This document shows, one piece after another, positions 17,270 through 26,159 of a DNA stretch of 64,000 nt. A program made the position numbers and the translations under genes. The notes under the pieces are model-generated. The model was not told where the DNA came from. It saw nothing but the letters and a program-made list of their open reading frames with translations, and ran no database searches. The stretch is from Chitinophagales bacterium (GTDB taxonomy: Bacteria > Bacteroidota > Bacteroidia > Chitinophagales > CAIOSU01): NCBI GenBank assembly GCA_040877935.1, contig JBBDNB010000026.1, positions 45,807-109,806 of the forward strand, written 5' to 3'. The first letter of the stretch is position 1, and each line of letters begins with the position of its first letter.

Positions 17270-18922
17270 ATGAGTACATTTTCTGCCAATAAAAGAGCAC
17301 AATATCTATCAAAATTACAATCCCAAACCTTTGATTTGCTGGTGATTGGCGGAGGCATTACCGGTGCCGGTGTTGCACTCGATGCCATCAGCAGGGGACT
17401 GTCGGTAGCACTGATTGAAAAAGATGATTTTGCAGCCGGTACCAGCAGCAAATCCACCAAGCTGATTCACGGTGGACTGCGCTACCTCAAGCAACTGGAA
17501 TTTTCACTGGTTAGGGAAGTAGGTAGGGAACGTGCAATTATTCACCGCAACGCCCCGCATATCGTAATTCCAGAAAACATGCTGTTGCCCATTGTAAAAG
17601 ACGGGGCACTGGGAAAGAAAACCACATCACTTGGCCTGTATGTGTATGATCGGCTGGCAGGAGTGCGCAAGGAAGAGCGCAGGAAAATGCTTTCGGCCAA
17701 AAAAACAGCTAAGAAAGAACCACTACTTAGAACGGATATTCTCAAAGGCGGAGGCATCTATAAAGAATACCGCACTGATGATGCCCGCCTGGTTGTGGAG
17801 GTGTTGAAATCTGCTGTTGAGCGGGGCACTTTGGCTTTAAACTACACAAAGGCCAATGCTTTTATTTATGAAAATAAAAAAGCGGTAGGTATTGAAGCCA
17901 CTGATACTTTGAGCGGAGAAAAAATGGAAATCCGCGCAGCAAAGATCATCAATGCTGCCGGGCCCTGGGTGGATGAGTTGCGCAGGATTGACAAATCCAT
18001 GAACAAAAAGCGCCTGCACCTGACCAAGGGCGTACACCTTGTGGTTCCTTTTGAAAAACTGCCACTCAAGCAAAGCATCTATTTTGACATTGAAGACGGA
18101 CGAATGATGTTTGCCATTCCACGGGGAAAAGTAACCTACCTGGGAACTACCGATACCAATTACAATGCAGATATTGACAGCCCCGACACCAGCAAGGCGG
18201 ATGCGGAATATTTGCTCAATGCGGTCAATTATATGTTGCCCGAAGTGAATTTAAAGCTGCAAGATGTGGTGTCGTCATGGGCAGGCCTGCGCCCTTTGAT
18301 CCACGAAGAGGGCAAGGAACCATCGGAGCTTTCCAGAAAGGATGAAATATTCAGGGCAAAATCCGGTGTGATTTCCATTGCCGGGGGCAAATTAACGGGC
18401 TTTAGGAAAATGGCCGAACGCTCGGTGGACATAGTATGCAGGGAATTGCGCAGGAAAAACAACAAACACTGCAAAAAGTGCAAAACCGATAAAATTGTGC
18501 TCTCAGGAGGTTCAATATCCACTGATTTAAATAATTATATTGAAGACCGTCATGGAGAGGCCAAACAAATCAAGGCTGATCATGATCAAATAAAGGAACT
18601 GGTGCTGCGCTATGGTTCCAATACCGATCAGATCATCAACAAGGCCTATGAATTGCGAAAGGAAATTTCAGATCCCTATGAACTGCTTTTGGCAGCAGAA
18701 ATATTTTATGTCATAGAAAACGAAATGGTCAATACGATCAATGATTTTATGATCCGCAGGACAGGACGCCTGTATTTCCAGCCACAGGATATCGACAAAG
18801 ACCTTCCGATTGTTGAAAAATACCTCTCCCGCTTTTTAAACAAAGACCAAGCTACACTGGAAAAAGAACAAGCAGCCTTTGCCAAAGAGCGCAAAGCAGT
18901 TTTGGCTTTTAGGGAATCTTGA
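17270..18922 (+). CDS. glpD: aerobic glycerol-3-phosphate dehydrogenase
   Basis: 550 residues from ATG 17270. The enzyme oxidises glycerol-3-phosphate to dihydroxyacetone phosphate with FAD and passes electrons to the quinone pool at the inner membrane. The FAD-binding motif is near the start (LLVIGGGITGAGVALDAISRG), followed by TSSKSTKLIHGGLRYLKQLEF. Further family motifs are INAAGPWVD, AIPRGKVTYLGTTDT and GGKLTGFRKMAE. The C-terminal helical domain (LRYGSNTDQI, VNTINDFMIRRTGRL) completes the usual length. No glycerol kinase or facilitator gene is next to it. Confidence 0.96.
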   Translation: MSTFSANKRAQYLSKLQSQTFDLLVIGGGITGAGVALDAISRGLSVALIEKDDFAAGTSSKSTKLIHGGLRYLKQLEFSLVREVGRERAIIHRNAPHIVIPENMLLPIVKDGALGKKTTSLGLYVYDRLAGVRKEERRKMLSAKKTAKKEPLLRTDILKGGGIYKEYRTDDARLVVEVLKSAVERGTLALNYTKANAFIYENKKAVGIEATDTLSGEKMEIRAAKIINAAGPWVDELRRIDKSMNKKRLHLTKGVHLVVPFEKLPLKQSIYFDIEDGRMMFAIPRGKVTYLGTTDTNYNADIDSPDTSKADAEYLLNAVNYMLPEVNLKLQDVVSSWAGLRPLIHEEGKEPSELSRKDEIFRAKSGVISIAGGKLTGFRKMAERSVDIVCRELRRKNNKHCKKCKTDKIVLSGGSISTDLNNYIEDRHGEAKQIKADHDQIKELVLRYGSNTDQIINKAYELRKEISDPYELLLAAEIFYVIENEMVNTINDFMIRRTGRLYFQPQDIDKDLPIVEKYLSRFLNKDQATLEKEQAAFAKERKAVLAFRES

Positions 18923-19021
18923 AGCATTCCTCAAAAAATAATTTTCTACACAAATAGAATTTATTTCCTGCTTTAGGCAAACATCAAAAACCATTTATCA
19001 TGAGCGCTGTAAATATATATC

Positions 19022-20917
19022 TCAATTCCGGTTTAAAACAATCTTTTTAGTAAGCCGGATTTCTTTGTTTTCCAACAGCAAAATATACATTCCACTCAGG
19101 TGACATGAAATATTAATTTTTCCTTTATTCACTTTCCCAAAAACTACTTCATTTCCTGCAAGGGAATAAATGCGGTAATCATAAGTTTCAGCCATTGACT
19201 CACCCGAAATTGTAAGATAATTACAATTGAAACAGGGGTTTGGGAAAATCTGTATTTTCTCTTTCGCATTGATGCCCGCCACTGAAACCGTATCCTCCGG
19301 TATGCTGTCTTTAATTGAATCGCGGTATTCCATTGCCCCCACATTGGTATTGCCATTGCGCAGTTGATAGCTGTAATCATCTGTCAGCAAAGCAAATGGA
19401 TTGGGAACCGTATCTATCCAATAAGCATTGTCCGGGCCTGGAATTATTGACTTAAGAGAATCTGTCAACAAATATGTTTGCCCGGGCATCTGTGGCCTTA
19501 CTTTTCCATTTGCCCCGATATAGCTGTGGTCATTGATCCATAAATTATGGTCAAAACTGATGTCTTTCGGCCCGGGATGTTTGGCGTGAAAATCCATTTT
19601 TACCGGCATCATATTTGGATAGGCAGCCGTGTCATAAGTGAAAATATTATGAGTGATACGTACATTTTCCAGGTAGCCATAAAAACTATTGACAAATTCA
19701 TTGTAATTGGGAAAAAATAAATTGACCAAGCCTGTAGAGCTTACTCCGGCTGAGCCCATTACACCTATAATGGTATTGTTGAAAATATACACATTGCGGA
19801 TACAGTTGGCACCGGCAATATCGGTAACACCCTGCCAGAAAGCAATTGCCGTTCCCGTGTTTTGGAAAATATTATTATACACAAACATGCTATCGACATT
19901 GGGAAAAACTTCATTGGGGAGCATGCAGCGGGTCTCGCAATTTACAAACTCAGGAAAATTTCCGTTCATGCAAGCACCTTCATTGGCAATGAGCATGCCC
20001 CTGTTGGCCCACACCGCTGTTTGATCTGCCGGGCAATTTCGCCAAAACTGATCGCCAAAATCAGGTGTATTGTAAATCAGGTTGTGGTGTACCATCAGCT
20101 TTGTTGAATTGTCATTGTAAAAATTCAGGCCGTTGTCGTGCAGCTTATTGTTGTAGGCATTGCCTCTTTGGCTGTTGTGAAAATTCAGTCCTTCGCCACG
20201 GGTATAGGCTATTTCTGAATCGTGGATGGTACAGTCTGTGCTGTTCAAAAACTTAATGCCACTCGGCCAGGTACAGGGACTGGTCAAATGCTCATTTCCG
20301 GGCCGGCCGGCATAGCTCGACACACAATTTCTCACCAAAACGGTATCCGCACTGCGCAGCAGCATGGCAAATAAACCCACACTGTCCACTTCTACATTTT
20401 CTACCAGCACATTGTTTTGCCTGGGTTCCGAAGCGGGTCGGCTCAGCAAAAACCCAATTCCCGTGCTGTATTTCAGTTTGATGTTTTTGACAAAAACATG
20501 ATCCCCACAGAGCACCAGCAGATGATTGGAAGCAAATGAATCCACAGTGCCTCCAATAGTAACATCGCCCATTCCGAGGATACTGATGTTTTTGTAGGTA
20601 TTGCCATTTTTCCAATTGGAAGCCGTTTGCTGAAAACTTCCGCTCGGCCTGTAATGCCCGGGTTTAAAAATGATCAACCCATAAGCATGTCCGCCATTGA
20701 CACCGGCTGTGCCAAAAGGCAATTTTTGCATGGCGGTACTAAAAGATTTTACCGGCTGGGTGAATGTTCCCGGGTTGTTGTCATTGCCGTTCGGATCCAT
20801 ATACACCGTGTCTGTAATCGTGTAATTGCCCGTATTGACCACAGGCTCAGGAATGGAGAACTGCGCAAAAAGCTGGCTACTGCAAAAAAGCAGGATCAAT
20901 ATGCTGAAGCGATACAT
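19022..20917 (-). CDS. T9SS-exported right-handed beta-helix protein
   Basis: 631 residues from ATG 20917, which gives the signal peptide MYRFSILILLFCSSQLFAQ. After YMDPNGNDNNPGTFTQPVKSF, a motif typical of secreted parallel beta-helix proteins, the body has PbH1-type repeats (VFVKNIKLKYSTGIGFLL, NVLVENVEVDSVGLFAMLL, TVLVRNCVSSYAG, LNFHNSQRGNAYNNKLHDNG). The last ~75 residues are a T9SS sorting domain (IFPNPCFNCNYLTISG, YDYRIYSLAGNEV). Beta-helix proteins of this kind often bind or cleave polysaccharides, but I see no lyase catalytic motif that can be assigned. It is a single gene, divergent from the BlaI-like regulator. Confidence 0.85.
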   Translation of the reverse strand: MYRFSILILLFCSSQLFAQFSIPEPVVNTGNYTITDTVYMDPNGNDNNPGTFTQPVKSFSTAMQKLPFGTAGVNGGHAYGLIIFKPGHYRPSGSFQQTASNWKNGNTYKNISILGMGDVTIGGTVDSFASNHLLVLCGDHVFVKNIKLKYSTGIGFLLSRPASEPRQNNVLVENVEVDSVGLFAMLLRSADTVLVRNCVSSYAGRPGNEHLTSPCTWPSGIKFLNSTDCTIHDSEIAYTRGEGLNFHNSQRGNAYNNKLHDNGLNFYNDNSTKLMVHHNLIYNTPDFGDQFWRNCPADQTAVWANRGMLIANEGACMNGNFPEFVNCETRCMLPNEVFPNVDSMFVYNNIFQNTGTAIAFWQGVTDIAGANCIRNVYIFNNTIIGVMGSAGVSSTGLVNLFFPNYNEFVNSFYGYLENVRITHNIFTYDTAAYPNMMPVKMDFHAKHPGPKDISFDHNLWINDHSYIGANGKVRPQMPGQTYLLTDSLKSIIPGPDNAYWIDTVPNPFALLTDDYSYQLRNGNTNVGAMEYRDSIKDSIPEDTVSVAGINAKEKIQIFPNPCFNCNYLTISGESMAETYDYRIYSLAGNEVVFGKVNKGKINISCHLSGMYILLLENKEIRLTKKIVLNRN

Positions 20918-21006
20918 TATTGTTTTTTTGCTGAATATAAATCTAAAATCCAGTGCCGACAAGTTTTCTCCGATTTTTAAAATAAAAAACTAAAACTTTA
21001 GTTGTT

Positions 21007-21024
21007 AAACTAAATAATTAGTTT
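21007..21024. promoter_or_regulatory. putative BlaI-type operator
   Basis: AAACTAA-N4-TTAGTTT is a perfect 7-bp inverted repeat, with a third related half-site TTTAGTT just upstream. It lies between the beta-helix gene and the BlaI-like gene, 80 nt before the latter, where such repressors usually bind. Confidence 0.5.
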
Positions 21025-21103
21025 TAAGTTTGTCTTAGGTCATGGAGAAATGCTATAATCTTTGTGGCTTTGGGTCTTCGTGGCAAAAGCAAAATTTAAA
21101 CAC

Positions 21104-21469
21104 ATGAAACCATTAACAAAAGCAGAAGAAGAGATCATGCAGGTGCTTTGGAAATTGGAAAAGGGCTTTGTGAAAGAAATCATTGACGAGCTGCCAAAGC
21201 CCAAGCCTGCATACAATACGGTATCGACCATTGTGCGTATTTTGGAGAAAAAGGGTTTTGTAGATCACGAAGCATTTGGCAAAAGCTATCGCTATTATCC
21301 GCTCATCAGCAAATCGAGCTATTCCAATGATTCCATTAAATCGCTGATGCAAAACTATTTTGGCGGATCCTTTGAAGAGCTGGTCTCCTTTTTTGTAAAG
21401 AAAAATGACATTGATATTGCCGAAGCGGAAAAACTGATTGAAGAAATCAAAAAAAACAAACCGTTATGA
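21104..21469 (+). CDS. BlaI/MecI/CopY-family transcriptional repressor
   Basis: 121 residues from ATG 21104; the longer frame from 21062 adds 14 residues unlike the family. A winged helix is at ~5-75 (LTKAEEEIMQVLWKLEKGFVKEIIDEL, AYNTVSTIVRILEKKGFVDHE), and a C-terminal dimerisation helix follows (FFVKKNDIDIAEAEKLIEEIKKN). Members repress target promoters and are inactivated when their M56 membrane peptidase partner senses a signal. Here the partner gene follows directly with an ATGA overlap. Confidence 0.93.
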   Translation: MKPLTKAEEEIMQVLWKLEKGFVKEIIDELPKPKPAYNTVSTIVRILEKKGFVDHEAFGKSYRYYPLISKSSYSNDSIKSLMQNYFGGSFEELVSFFVKKNDIDIAEAEKLIEEIKKNKPL

Positions 21470-22701
21470 ACTGGATAAATGCATTTATCATCAGCAATGT
21501 ATCGCTTATTGTATTTTTTGGCATCTACTATTTGTGGCTGCAAAAGGAAACCCATTTTCAATTCAACAGGGCCTTTCTTTTATTTGGCCTGCTGTTTTCC
21601 GTGGCCTTGCCTTTTGTCCAATTGCCCCAAAGCACAGTTGTATCAGCAGTAACGGTTCCGCTTTTTACCCTAAATGAAGTATTGGTCACTCCCGAAACAG
21701 CAAGTGGCTCATTTAATTGGAAGCAGATTTTACTATGGACATACGCAGGTATTGCCCTGTTTTTGGCCCTAAAATTTTTGGCCGGGATTTTGGCCATTCT
21801 GCTTTTGGCTTTTAGAAACAAACGGCAGCAAATGTCCGGTTACACATTGGTGCAAACCGATAAAAATTCCATTTTCTCCTTTTTCCACTTCCTCTTTTGG
21901 AACGATGAGTTGGCCGACAGCAAATCGGCCTCGAAAATACTGCTGCACGAACAGACCCATATCCGGCAGTGGCACAGTTTGGATATTGTTTTAGTGGAGC
22001 TCTTGAAAATTGTCTTTTGGATCAATCCGGCCATTTGGGTCCTGCATAAAAGCATTCGGCTAAACCACGAATACCTGGCAGATGCCGTGGCCTGTACAAG
22101 CGAAAAATCCGACACGGTTTCTTATTCAAATATATTGCTCGCACATATTTTTGGCACCAATGCCCATGTGCTTGAAAATAATTTTTTCAATCATTCACTC
22201 ACTAAAAAACGTATCGCTATGCTGACACAAAAAAGATCATTGAATAGTACAAAGTGGAAATACCTGCTGTTTATTCCCGCTGTTTTTATCGGATTTTACT
22301 TTGCTTCCTGCACCGATCAGAAAGAAGAGGTGATAAAAGAAATAGAAGTAAAAAAAGAACTCGGGGAAGAAACTGATAACAAACTCTCAGAAGATTTACC
22401 AATGTTTCCCGGAGGAGAAAAAGCACTTATTGAATATTTAAGTACTGAAATCACATATCCCGAATCTGCAAAGGAAGCCGGAATAGAAGGAACAACATTT
22501 GTCCGGCTGCTGATAGACGAAAAAGGGGAGGTGTATGAAGCCGAAGTAGCAAAAGGCTTTAATGAGGCCTGTGATGCCGAGGCCCTGCGCGTAATAGAAG
22601 ATATGCCCCGTTGGAATGTGCCTGCATTGAAAGAAGGCGAAGAGCGAAAAGTGGAATTTGTGTTGCCTATAAAATTTGTGCTTTCAGATAAAGAACAATA
22701 A
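21466..22701 (+). CDS. M56 (BlaR1-like) membrane peptidase with C-terminal TonB domain
   Basis: 411 residues. Three or four membrane helices in the first 120 residues precede the zinc peptidase motif HEQTH (161-165) in LLHEQTHIRQWHSLD and the downstream HEYLAD motif. A further helix is at ~267-286 (LLFIPAVFIGFYFASC). The periplasmic end (~315-411) is a TonB C-terminal-like domain (FPGGEKALIEYLSTEITYPESA, IEGTTFVRLLIDEKGEV). BlaR1 has a beta-lactam-binding domain there instead, so the signal sensed is probably different. It is translationally coupled to the repressor gene and should act by cutting it. Confidence 0.92.
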   Translation: MNWINAFIISNVSLIVFFGIYYLWLQKETHFQFNRAFLLFGLLFSVALPFVQLPQSTVVSAVTVPLFTLNEVLVTPETASGSFNWKQILLWTYAGIALFLALKFLAGILAILLLAFRNKRQQMSGYTLVQTDKNSIFSFFHFLFWNDELADSKSASKILLHEQTHIRQWHSLDIVLVELLKIVFWINPAIWVLHKSIRLNHEYLADAVACTSEKSDTVSYSNILLAHIFGTNAHVLENNFFNHSLTKKRIAMLTQKRSLNSTKWKYLLFIPAVFIGFYFASCTDQKEEVIKEIEVKKELGEETDNKLSEDLPMFPGGEKALIEYLSTEITYPESAKEAGIEGTTFVRLLIDEKGEVYEAEVAKGFNEACDAEALRVIEDMPRWNVPALKEGEERKVEFVLPIKFVLSDKEQ

Positions 22702-22756
22702 AACCTTGTGAAACCCAAAGCCTCATAACCTATTGTTTTTTACAAGGAATCGTTGG

Positions 22757-22795
22757 GAAAACCGGAGGATTAAAACTTCGGTTTTCTTATTTTTA
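22757..22795 (+). terminator. rho-independent terminator after the BlaI/M56 operon
   Basis: Stem GAAAACCG (22757-22764) with CGGTTTTC (22779-22786), then a T-rich tail TTATTTTT. Confidence 0.75.
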
Positions 22796-22845
22796 GAAAG
22801 CAATTATTTGGTGACTTTTCAATTCATTCTATATAACCCATACCC

Positions 22846-23778
22846 TTGACTGTTTTCAAACTCTTTCCCACGATTATCCTCATAGTTGCGCATTGCTTTG
22901 TTGCTGCGCAAACTTCCCATTTTGTTTTGTCCGATGACAGCGTAAAACTGCACTACAAAACCATTGGAACCGGCCATCCCATATTGATCATCAATGGAGG
23001 GCCGGGATTCAGCAGCGATGGTTTTCAAGCTATGGCCACCGAAATTGCAAAGCAGGGCTACCAGACCATTTTGTACGATCAAAGAGGAACCGGGCAATCC
23101 CTGATGGAAAAAACAGATAGCCACACCATCACCATGGATTTGATGACAAAGGATATTGAGGCCATTCGAAAGGATCTAAAAATAAAAGAATGGGTCGTAC
23201 TGGGACATTCCTTTGGCGGTATGATGGCCTATTACTACGCCACCCGGCATCCCGATCAAATAAAAGCCATTGTAGCTTCCTCCTCGGGCGGATTAGACCT
23301 CTCGCTCCTGGGAACTACAGCCTCTGCCATTCAGGCGAAGCTCAGTCCTGCCGAAGCGGATTCACTGGCTTACTGGCGCACTCAGAGAAATAGCGGAGAA
23401 AACCAGGAATTGGCAAGAAGGCAATACGCGAAATTCCTGGCCCCGGCCTATGTTTATAAGCGCGAGAACATACCCACTGTAGCGAAAAGGCTGACGGAAG
23501 GAAATACTGAATTAAACGCACTGGTATGGCGCAATTTGATCCAAATCAACTATGATTGCAGCGAAGCTTTAAAAACATTCGCCAAACCTGTACTGATTAT
23601 CCAGGGTAAAGAAGATATTTTACAAATTGAGCTGGCAGAAAAAGCAGATCGTGTTTTTCCGAATTCCACCCTTGTTTTGCTCGATAGTTGTGGACATTAT
23701 GGCTGGTTAGACCAACCCGGAAAATATTACAATTCTATTTTTACTTTTCTTGATCAACAAGTGCTTTATGCTAAATAA
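22846..23778 (+). CDS. secreted alpha/beta hydrolase, proline iminopeptidase-like
   Basis: 310 residues. The start is TTG 22846, because an in-frame stop lies 12 nt upstream and this start yields a signal peptide (MTVFKLFPTIILIVAHCFVAAQ). The fold is clear: oxyanion segment NGGPG (50-54), YDQRGTGQS, nucleophile elbow GHSFGG with Ser122, acid in GKEDI and His in CGHYGW. The NGGPG and DQRGTG motifs are those of peptidase family S33 (proline iminopeptidases and related esterases). Export suggests a role in peptide or ester use in the periplasm. Single gene behind a strong terminator. Confidence 0.87.
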   Translation: MTVFKLFPTIILIVAHCFVAAQTSHFVLSDDSVKLHYKTIGTGHPILIINGGPGFSSDGFQAMATEIAKQGYQTILYDQRGTGQSLMEKTDSHTITMDLMTKDIEAIRKDLKIKEWVVLGHSFGGMMAYYYATRHPDQIKAIVASSSGGLDLSLLGTTASAIQAKLSPAEADSLAYWRTQRNSGENQELARRQYAKFLAPAYVYKRENIPTVAKRLTEGNTELNALVWRNLIQINYDCSEALKTFAKPVLIIQGKEDILQIELAEKADRVFPNSTLVLLDSCGHYGWLDQPGKYYNSIFTFLDQQVLYAK

Positions 23779-23833
23779 TTTTTGGGCAGGCACTTGCAAT
23801 TTGCTGAATGGCCATTCATTTACTACAAATTAT

Positions 23834-23841
23834 TATATTTG
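23834..23841 (+). promoter_or_regulatory. isolated TAnnTTTG box
   Basis: TATATTTG occurs 127 nt before the next gene. The 189-nt gap otherwise holds only a small AAGTG/CACTT stem (23856-23873) and a leader ending GGGTTGGCGGTTATAAA. Confidence 0.25.
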
Positions 23842-23967
23842 TTTTTTAAGGCAAAAAGTGATTAAAAACACTTATTCTAACACAAACAACTCTAAATCAA
23901 TAACATAAGCTATTTTTGTTGGTTTTTTGGGTAGTTGTGTTTATTTATGGGTTGGCGGTTATAAAAA

Positions 23968-24519
23968 ATGAAGATTCTACGAATAATTGAAATTAGTTTG
24001 GCTTCGGCTGCTCTATTAGGATTAGCATTGAAAGCCTATGGAATAGAGAAGGGTGGACTTTTTGTTTATTTAAGCCTAATGATACTTGGACTTCTTTACC
24101 TTTTTTCAAACGTCTTTTTGTATGAGAAGAATAAAAGAAAAACAGGGCTGGCAATAGTGAGCGAAATTGCTTTTGCTTTTGGTGTTTCTTCTATCATGTT
24201 CAAGGCTCAACTGATACCAAATCAACCAGATACACTATTAAAAACAAGTATTGTATTCTTGGCTATTATTGTTGCTTATATCATGTATCGACTCAGTAAG
24301 GACAAAGAATATAAAGACTTTTACAAAAAAAATCAGATTAGAGCAGTAGTAATTGCGTTGATTGGATTTGCATTCTACATGATACCAGCACGAACACTTG
24401 CGCATGTTTATTTCAGACACGACCCTACTTTGGAAGAATTAGAAATAAAAGCATTCGAACATCCTGATGAGGAAAAATATCATAAGGAATTGTATGACTA
24501 CAAAATGAAAAAAGAATGA
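23968..24519 (+). CDS. hypothetical membrane protein
   Basis: 183 residues with four or five predicted membrane helices (IIEISLASAALLGLALKAYG, LFVYLSLMILGLLYLFSNVF, IVFLAIIVAYIMYRL, IRAVVIALIGFAFYMIPA) and a charged cytoplasmic tail rich in Glu and Lys. I do not recognise a family. Codon use is AT-rich compared with the neighbouring hydrolase, and the gene stands alone between two structured spacers, which suggests an accessory gene gained by transfer. Confidence 0.7.
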   Translation: MKILRIIEISLASAALLGLALKAYGIEKGGLFVYLSLMILGLLYLFSNVFLYEKNKRKTGLAIVSEIAFAFGVSSIMFKAQLIPNQPDTLLKTSIVFLAIIVAYIMYRLSKDKEYKDFYKKNQIRAVVIALIGFAFYMIPARTLAHVYFRHDPTLEELEIKAFEHPDEEKYHKELYDYKMKKE

Positions 24520-24701
24520 AAAACACAACAGCTAATACATCGGTAAAGAAAAAGCGGTCGGAAATCGGTAATTTGAAGTTTACAAACCCGTGTGAAGTTT
24601 ATCGGTTGGATAAGGAATTACTCCGCGGCAACGCCATTCTTTAGCGCCAGAAACATTGCCGTCAGCTAAAAGAAACCGGTTGATAATTCGTATCTTTAAA
24701 T

Positions 24702-25223
24702 ATGGATAAAATTGAACAAGGGTTTATTGTTGACCGACTTACCGACTCGGTGTTAAACACTATTTCAGGCGATAGTTTCCAAACAGATATATCAACTCTG
24801 AAAAAATCAGACCTTGGAAATATAACCAAAAGAAAAGGTTGGAAATTTAATTGGAAATCTGAGTTTGATGACATGACCAAAGAAGTTTACAAACTGACCA
24901 TTGAAAACAATCCAGACATTATTCAAGGACTCATAAGCATTTCATTTGAGCGAGATCATGTTTTCATGAACTTGTTAGAAAGTGCTCCGTTCAATTTAGG
25001 GAAGAATAAACTTTATGAAGGAGTTCCGGGAAATCTCGTGGCATATGCATGTAAATTATCTTTCCAAAAAGGTTTTGAAGGTTTTGTGGCATTTACAGCA
25101 AAATCAAATTTGATAAAGCACTATGAAGAGACTATAGGAGCATATCACTTTAAAAATCAACGCATGATTATAGCGACAGAAGCTGCCAAAATACTTGTAA
25201 TGAAATACTTTAAAACAAAATAA
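24702..25223 (+). CDS. GNAT-like hypothetical protein
   Basis: 173 residues, no signal peptide. The second half resembles the acetyl-CoA-binding core of GNAT acetyltransferases (KLYEGVPGNLVAYACKLSFQ, GFVAFTAKSNLIKHYEETIGA); the first half (IENNPDIIQGLISISFE, HVFMNLLESAP) fits the preceding strands. The R/Q-x-x-G-x-G/A loop is not classical, so activity is uncertain. Its stop is followed after one nucleotide by the ATG of a 57-residue gene, pointing to a two-gene unit. Like the previous gene it is AT-rich and lies in an accessory stretch. Confidence 0.65.
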   Translation: MDKIEQGFIVDRLTDSVLNTISGDSFQTDISTLKKSDLGNITKRKGWKFNWKSEFDDMTKEVYKLTIENNPDIIQGLISISFERDHVFMNLLESAPFNLGKNKLYEGVPGNLVAYACKLSFQKGFEGFVAFTAKSNLIKHYEETIGAYHFKNQRMIIATEAAKILVMKYFKTK

Positions 25224-25224
25224 A

Positions 25225-25398
25225 ATGGGACACATATCAGAACCGAAAAACATTGACTTCATCATAGAAAGTCCTCCACTTTCAGACAAAGAAAGGCGGA
25301 AAATAAGTGAATTCATTGAAAAGTTGAAGAAGAAAAAGAACAGAAAATCAACGCTAAAACAAAAAAAGAAAAAACGACCCGCCAATCAAGACGGCTGA
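25225..25398 (+). CDS. small basic protein paired with the GNAT-like gene
   Basis: 57 residues, starting one nucleotide after the stop of the GNAT-like gene. The N-terminal half (MGHISEPKNIDFIIESPPLS, DKERRKISEFIEKLK) looks folded and purposeful; the rest is a Lys-rich tail (KKKKNRKSTLKQKKKK). I recall small Bacteroidota proteins beginning with a similar SEPKxxDFxI pattern, but cannot search here. Coupled placement suggests it acts with the upstream protein, perhaps as a partner or antitoxin-like factor. Function is unknown. Confidence 0.6.
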   Translation: MGHISEPKNIDFIIESPPLSDKERRKISEFIEKLKKKKNRKSTLKQKKKKRPANQDG

Positions 25399-25594
25399 AG
25401 TTCCAATAACCGCCACTGCACCCGCCTTATTGAATTTTTTCGGGCAGGCCCTACACCATCCATAACTGTTTCACATTTGCAGAATAGACAGTGTAAGCTC
25501 CCCCAAAAACCATTAAACCCCGAATTTTCTTGGCCTTTTTTAAACTAAACAGTAATCTCGCAATTAATTAAGTGAACCAAAATCTAAAATCACA

Positions 25595-26038
25595 ATGTCT
25601 TACACCGTTTTTTTATCAGGAGAAATCCACAGCAGTTGGAGAAATGAAATTATCAATGCAGCAAGGGAAAAGGGTCTGGGTATAGAATTTTCCTATCCCG
25701 AACTGGAGCACGATGCCAGCGACAACTGTGGCGTGGAAATCCTGGGAGCAGAGGACTCTAATTTCTGGAAAGACCACAAGGCGGCAAAGATCAATGCCAT
25801 GAGAATTCGAAAGGGCATTGAAGAAGCCGATATTGTAGTAGTGCGCTTTGGCGAAAAGTACAAGCAATGGAATGCAGCCTTTGACGCGGGCTATGCTGCT
25901 GCACTTGGCAAATCACTGATCATCAATCATCCAGAAGAATTCACCCATGCGCTAAAAGAAGTAAATGCTGCAGCCAACGCTACAGCCCACAATAATCAAC
26001 AAGTCATAGAGTTATTGACTTACCTTTGCAGAAAATAG
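25595..26038 (+). CDS. YtoQ family protein
   Basis: 147 residues, full length for the YtoQ family, whose fold is related to nucleoside 2-deoxyribosyltransferases. Family-like segments include YTVFLSGEIHSSWR at the N-terminus, FSYPELEHDASDNCG, the charged FWKDHKAAKINAMRIRKGIE, ADIVVVRFGEKYKQWNAAFD and an Ala-rich helix (AGYAAALGKSLI). The substrate is unknown. It appears to be a single gene; a 196-nt gap with no feature I can support precedes it. Confidence 0.88.
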   Translation: MSYTVFLSGEIHSSWRNEIINAAREKGLGIEFSYPELEHDASDNCGVEILGAEDSNFWKDHKAAKINAMRIRKGIEEADIVVVRFGEKYKQWNAAFDAGYAAALGKSLIINHPEEFTHALKEVNAAANATAHNNQQVIELLTYLCRK

Positions 26039-26159
26039 TTTGTAAATAGCTGTTAAAATTCCTAAAATAGAAGCATAGATTTTTGAGAATTAGGAATTTA
26101 TTGAGCTCTTTTGCGTAAATTAAGTTGTTTTAAATAAGTAAGAAAATAATAAATACTTC

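Noticed and set aside
24641..24668. Integron attC site
   Set aside because: There are inverted TTTAGC/GCTAAA arms, but no recognisable RYYYAAC/GTTRRRY core pair.
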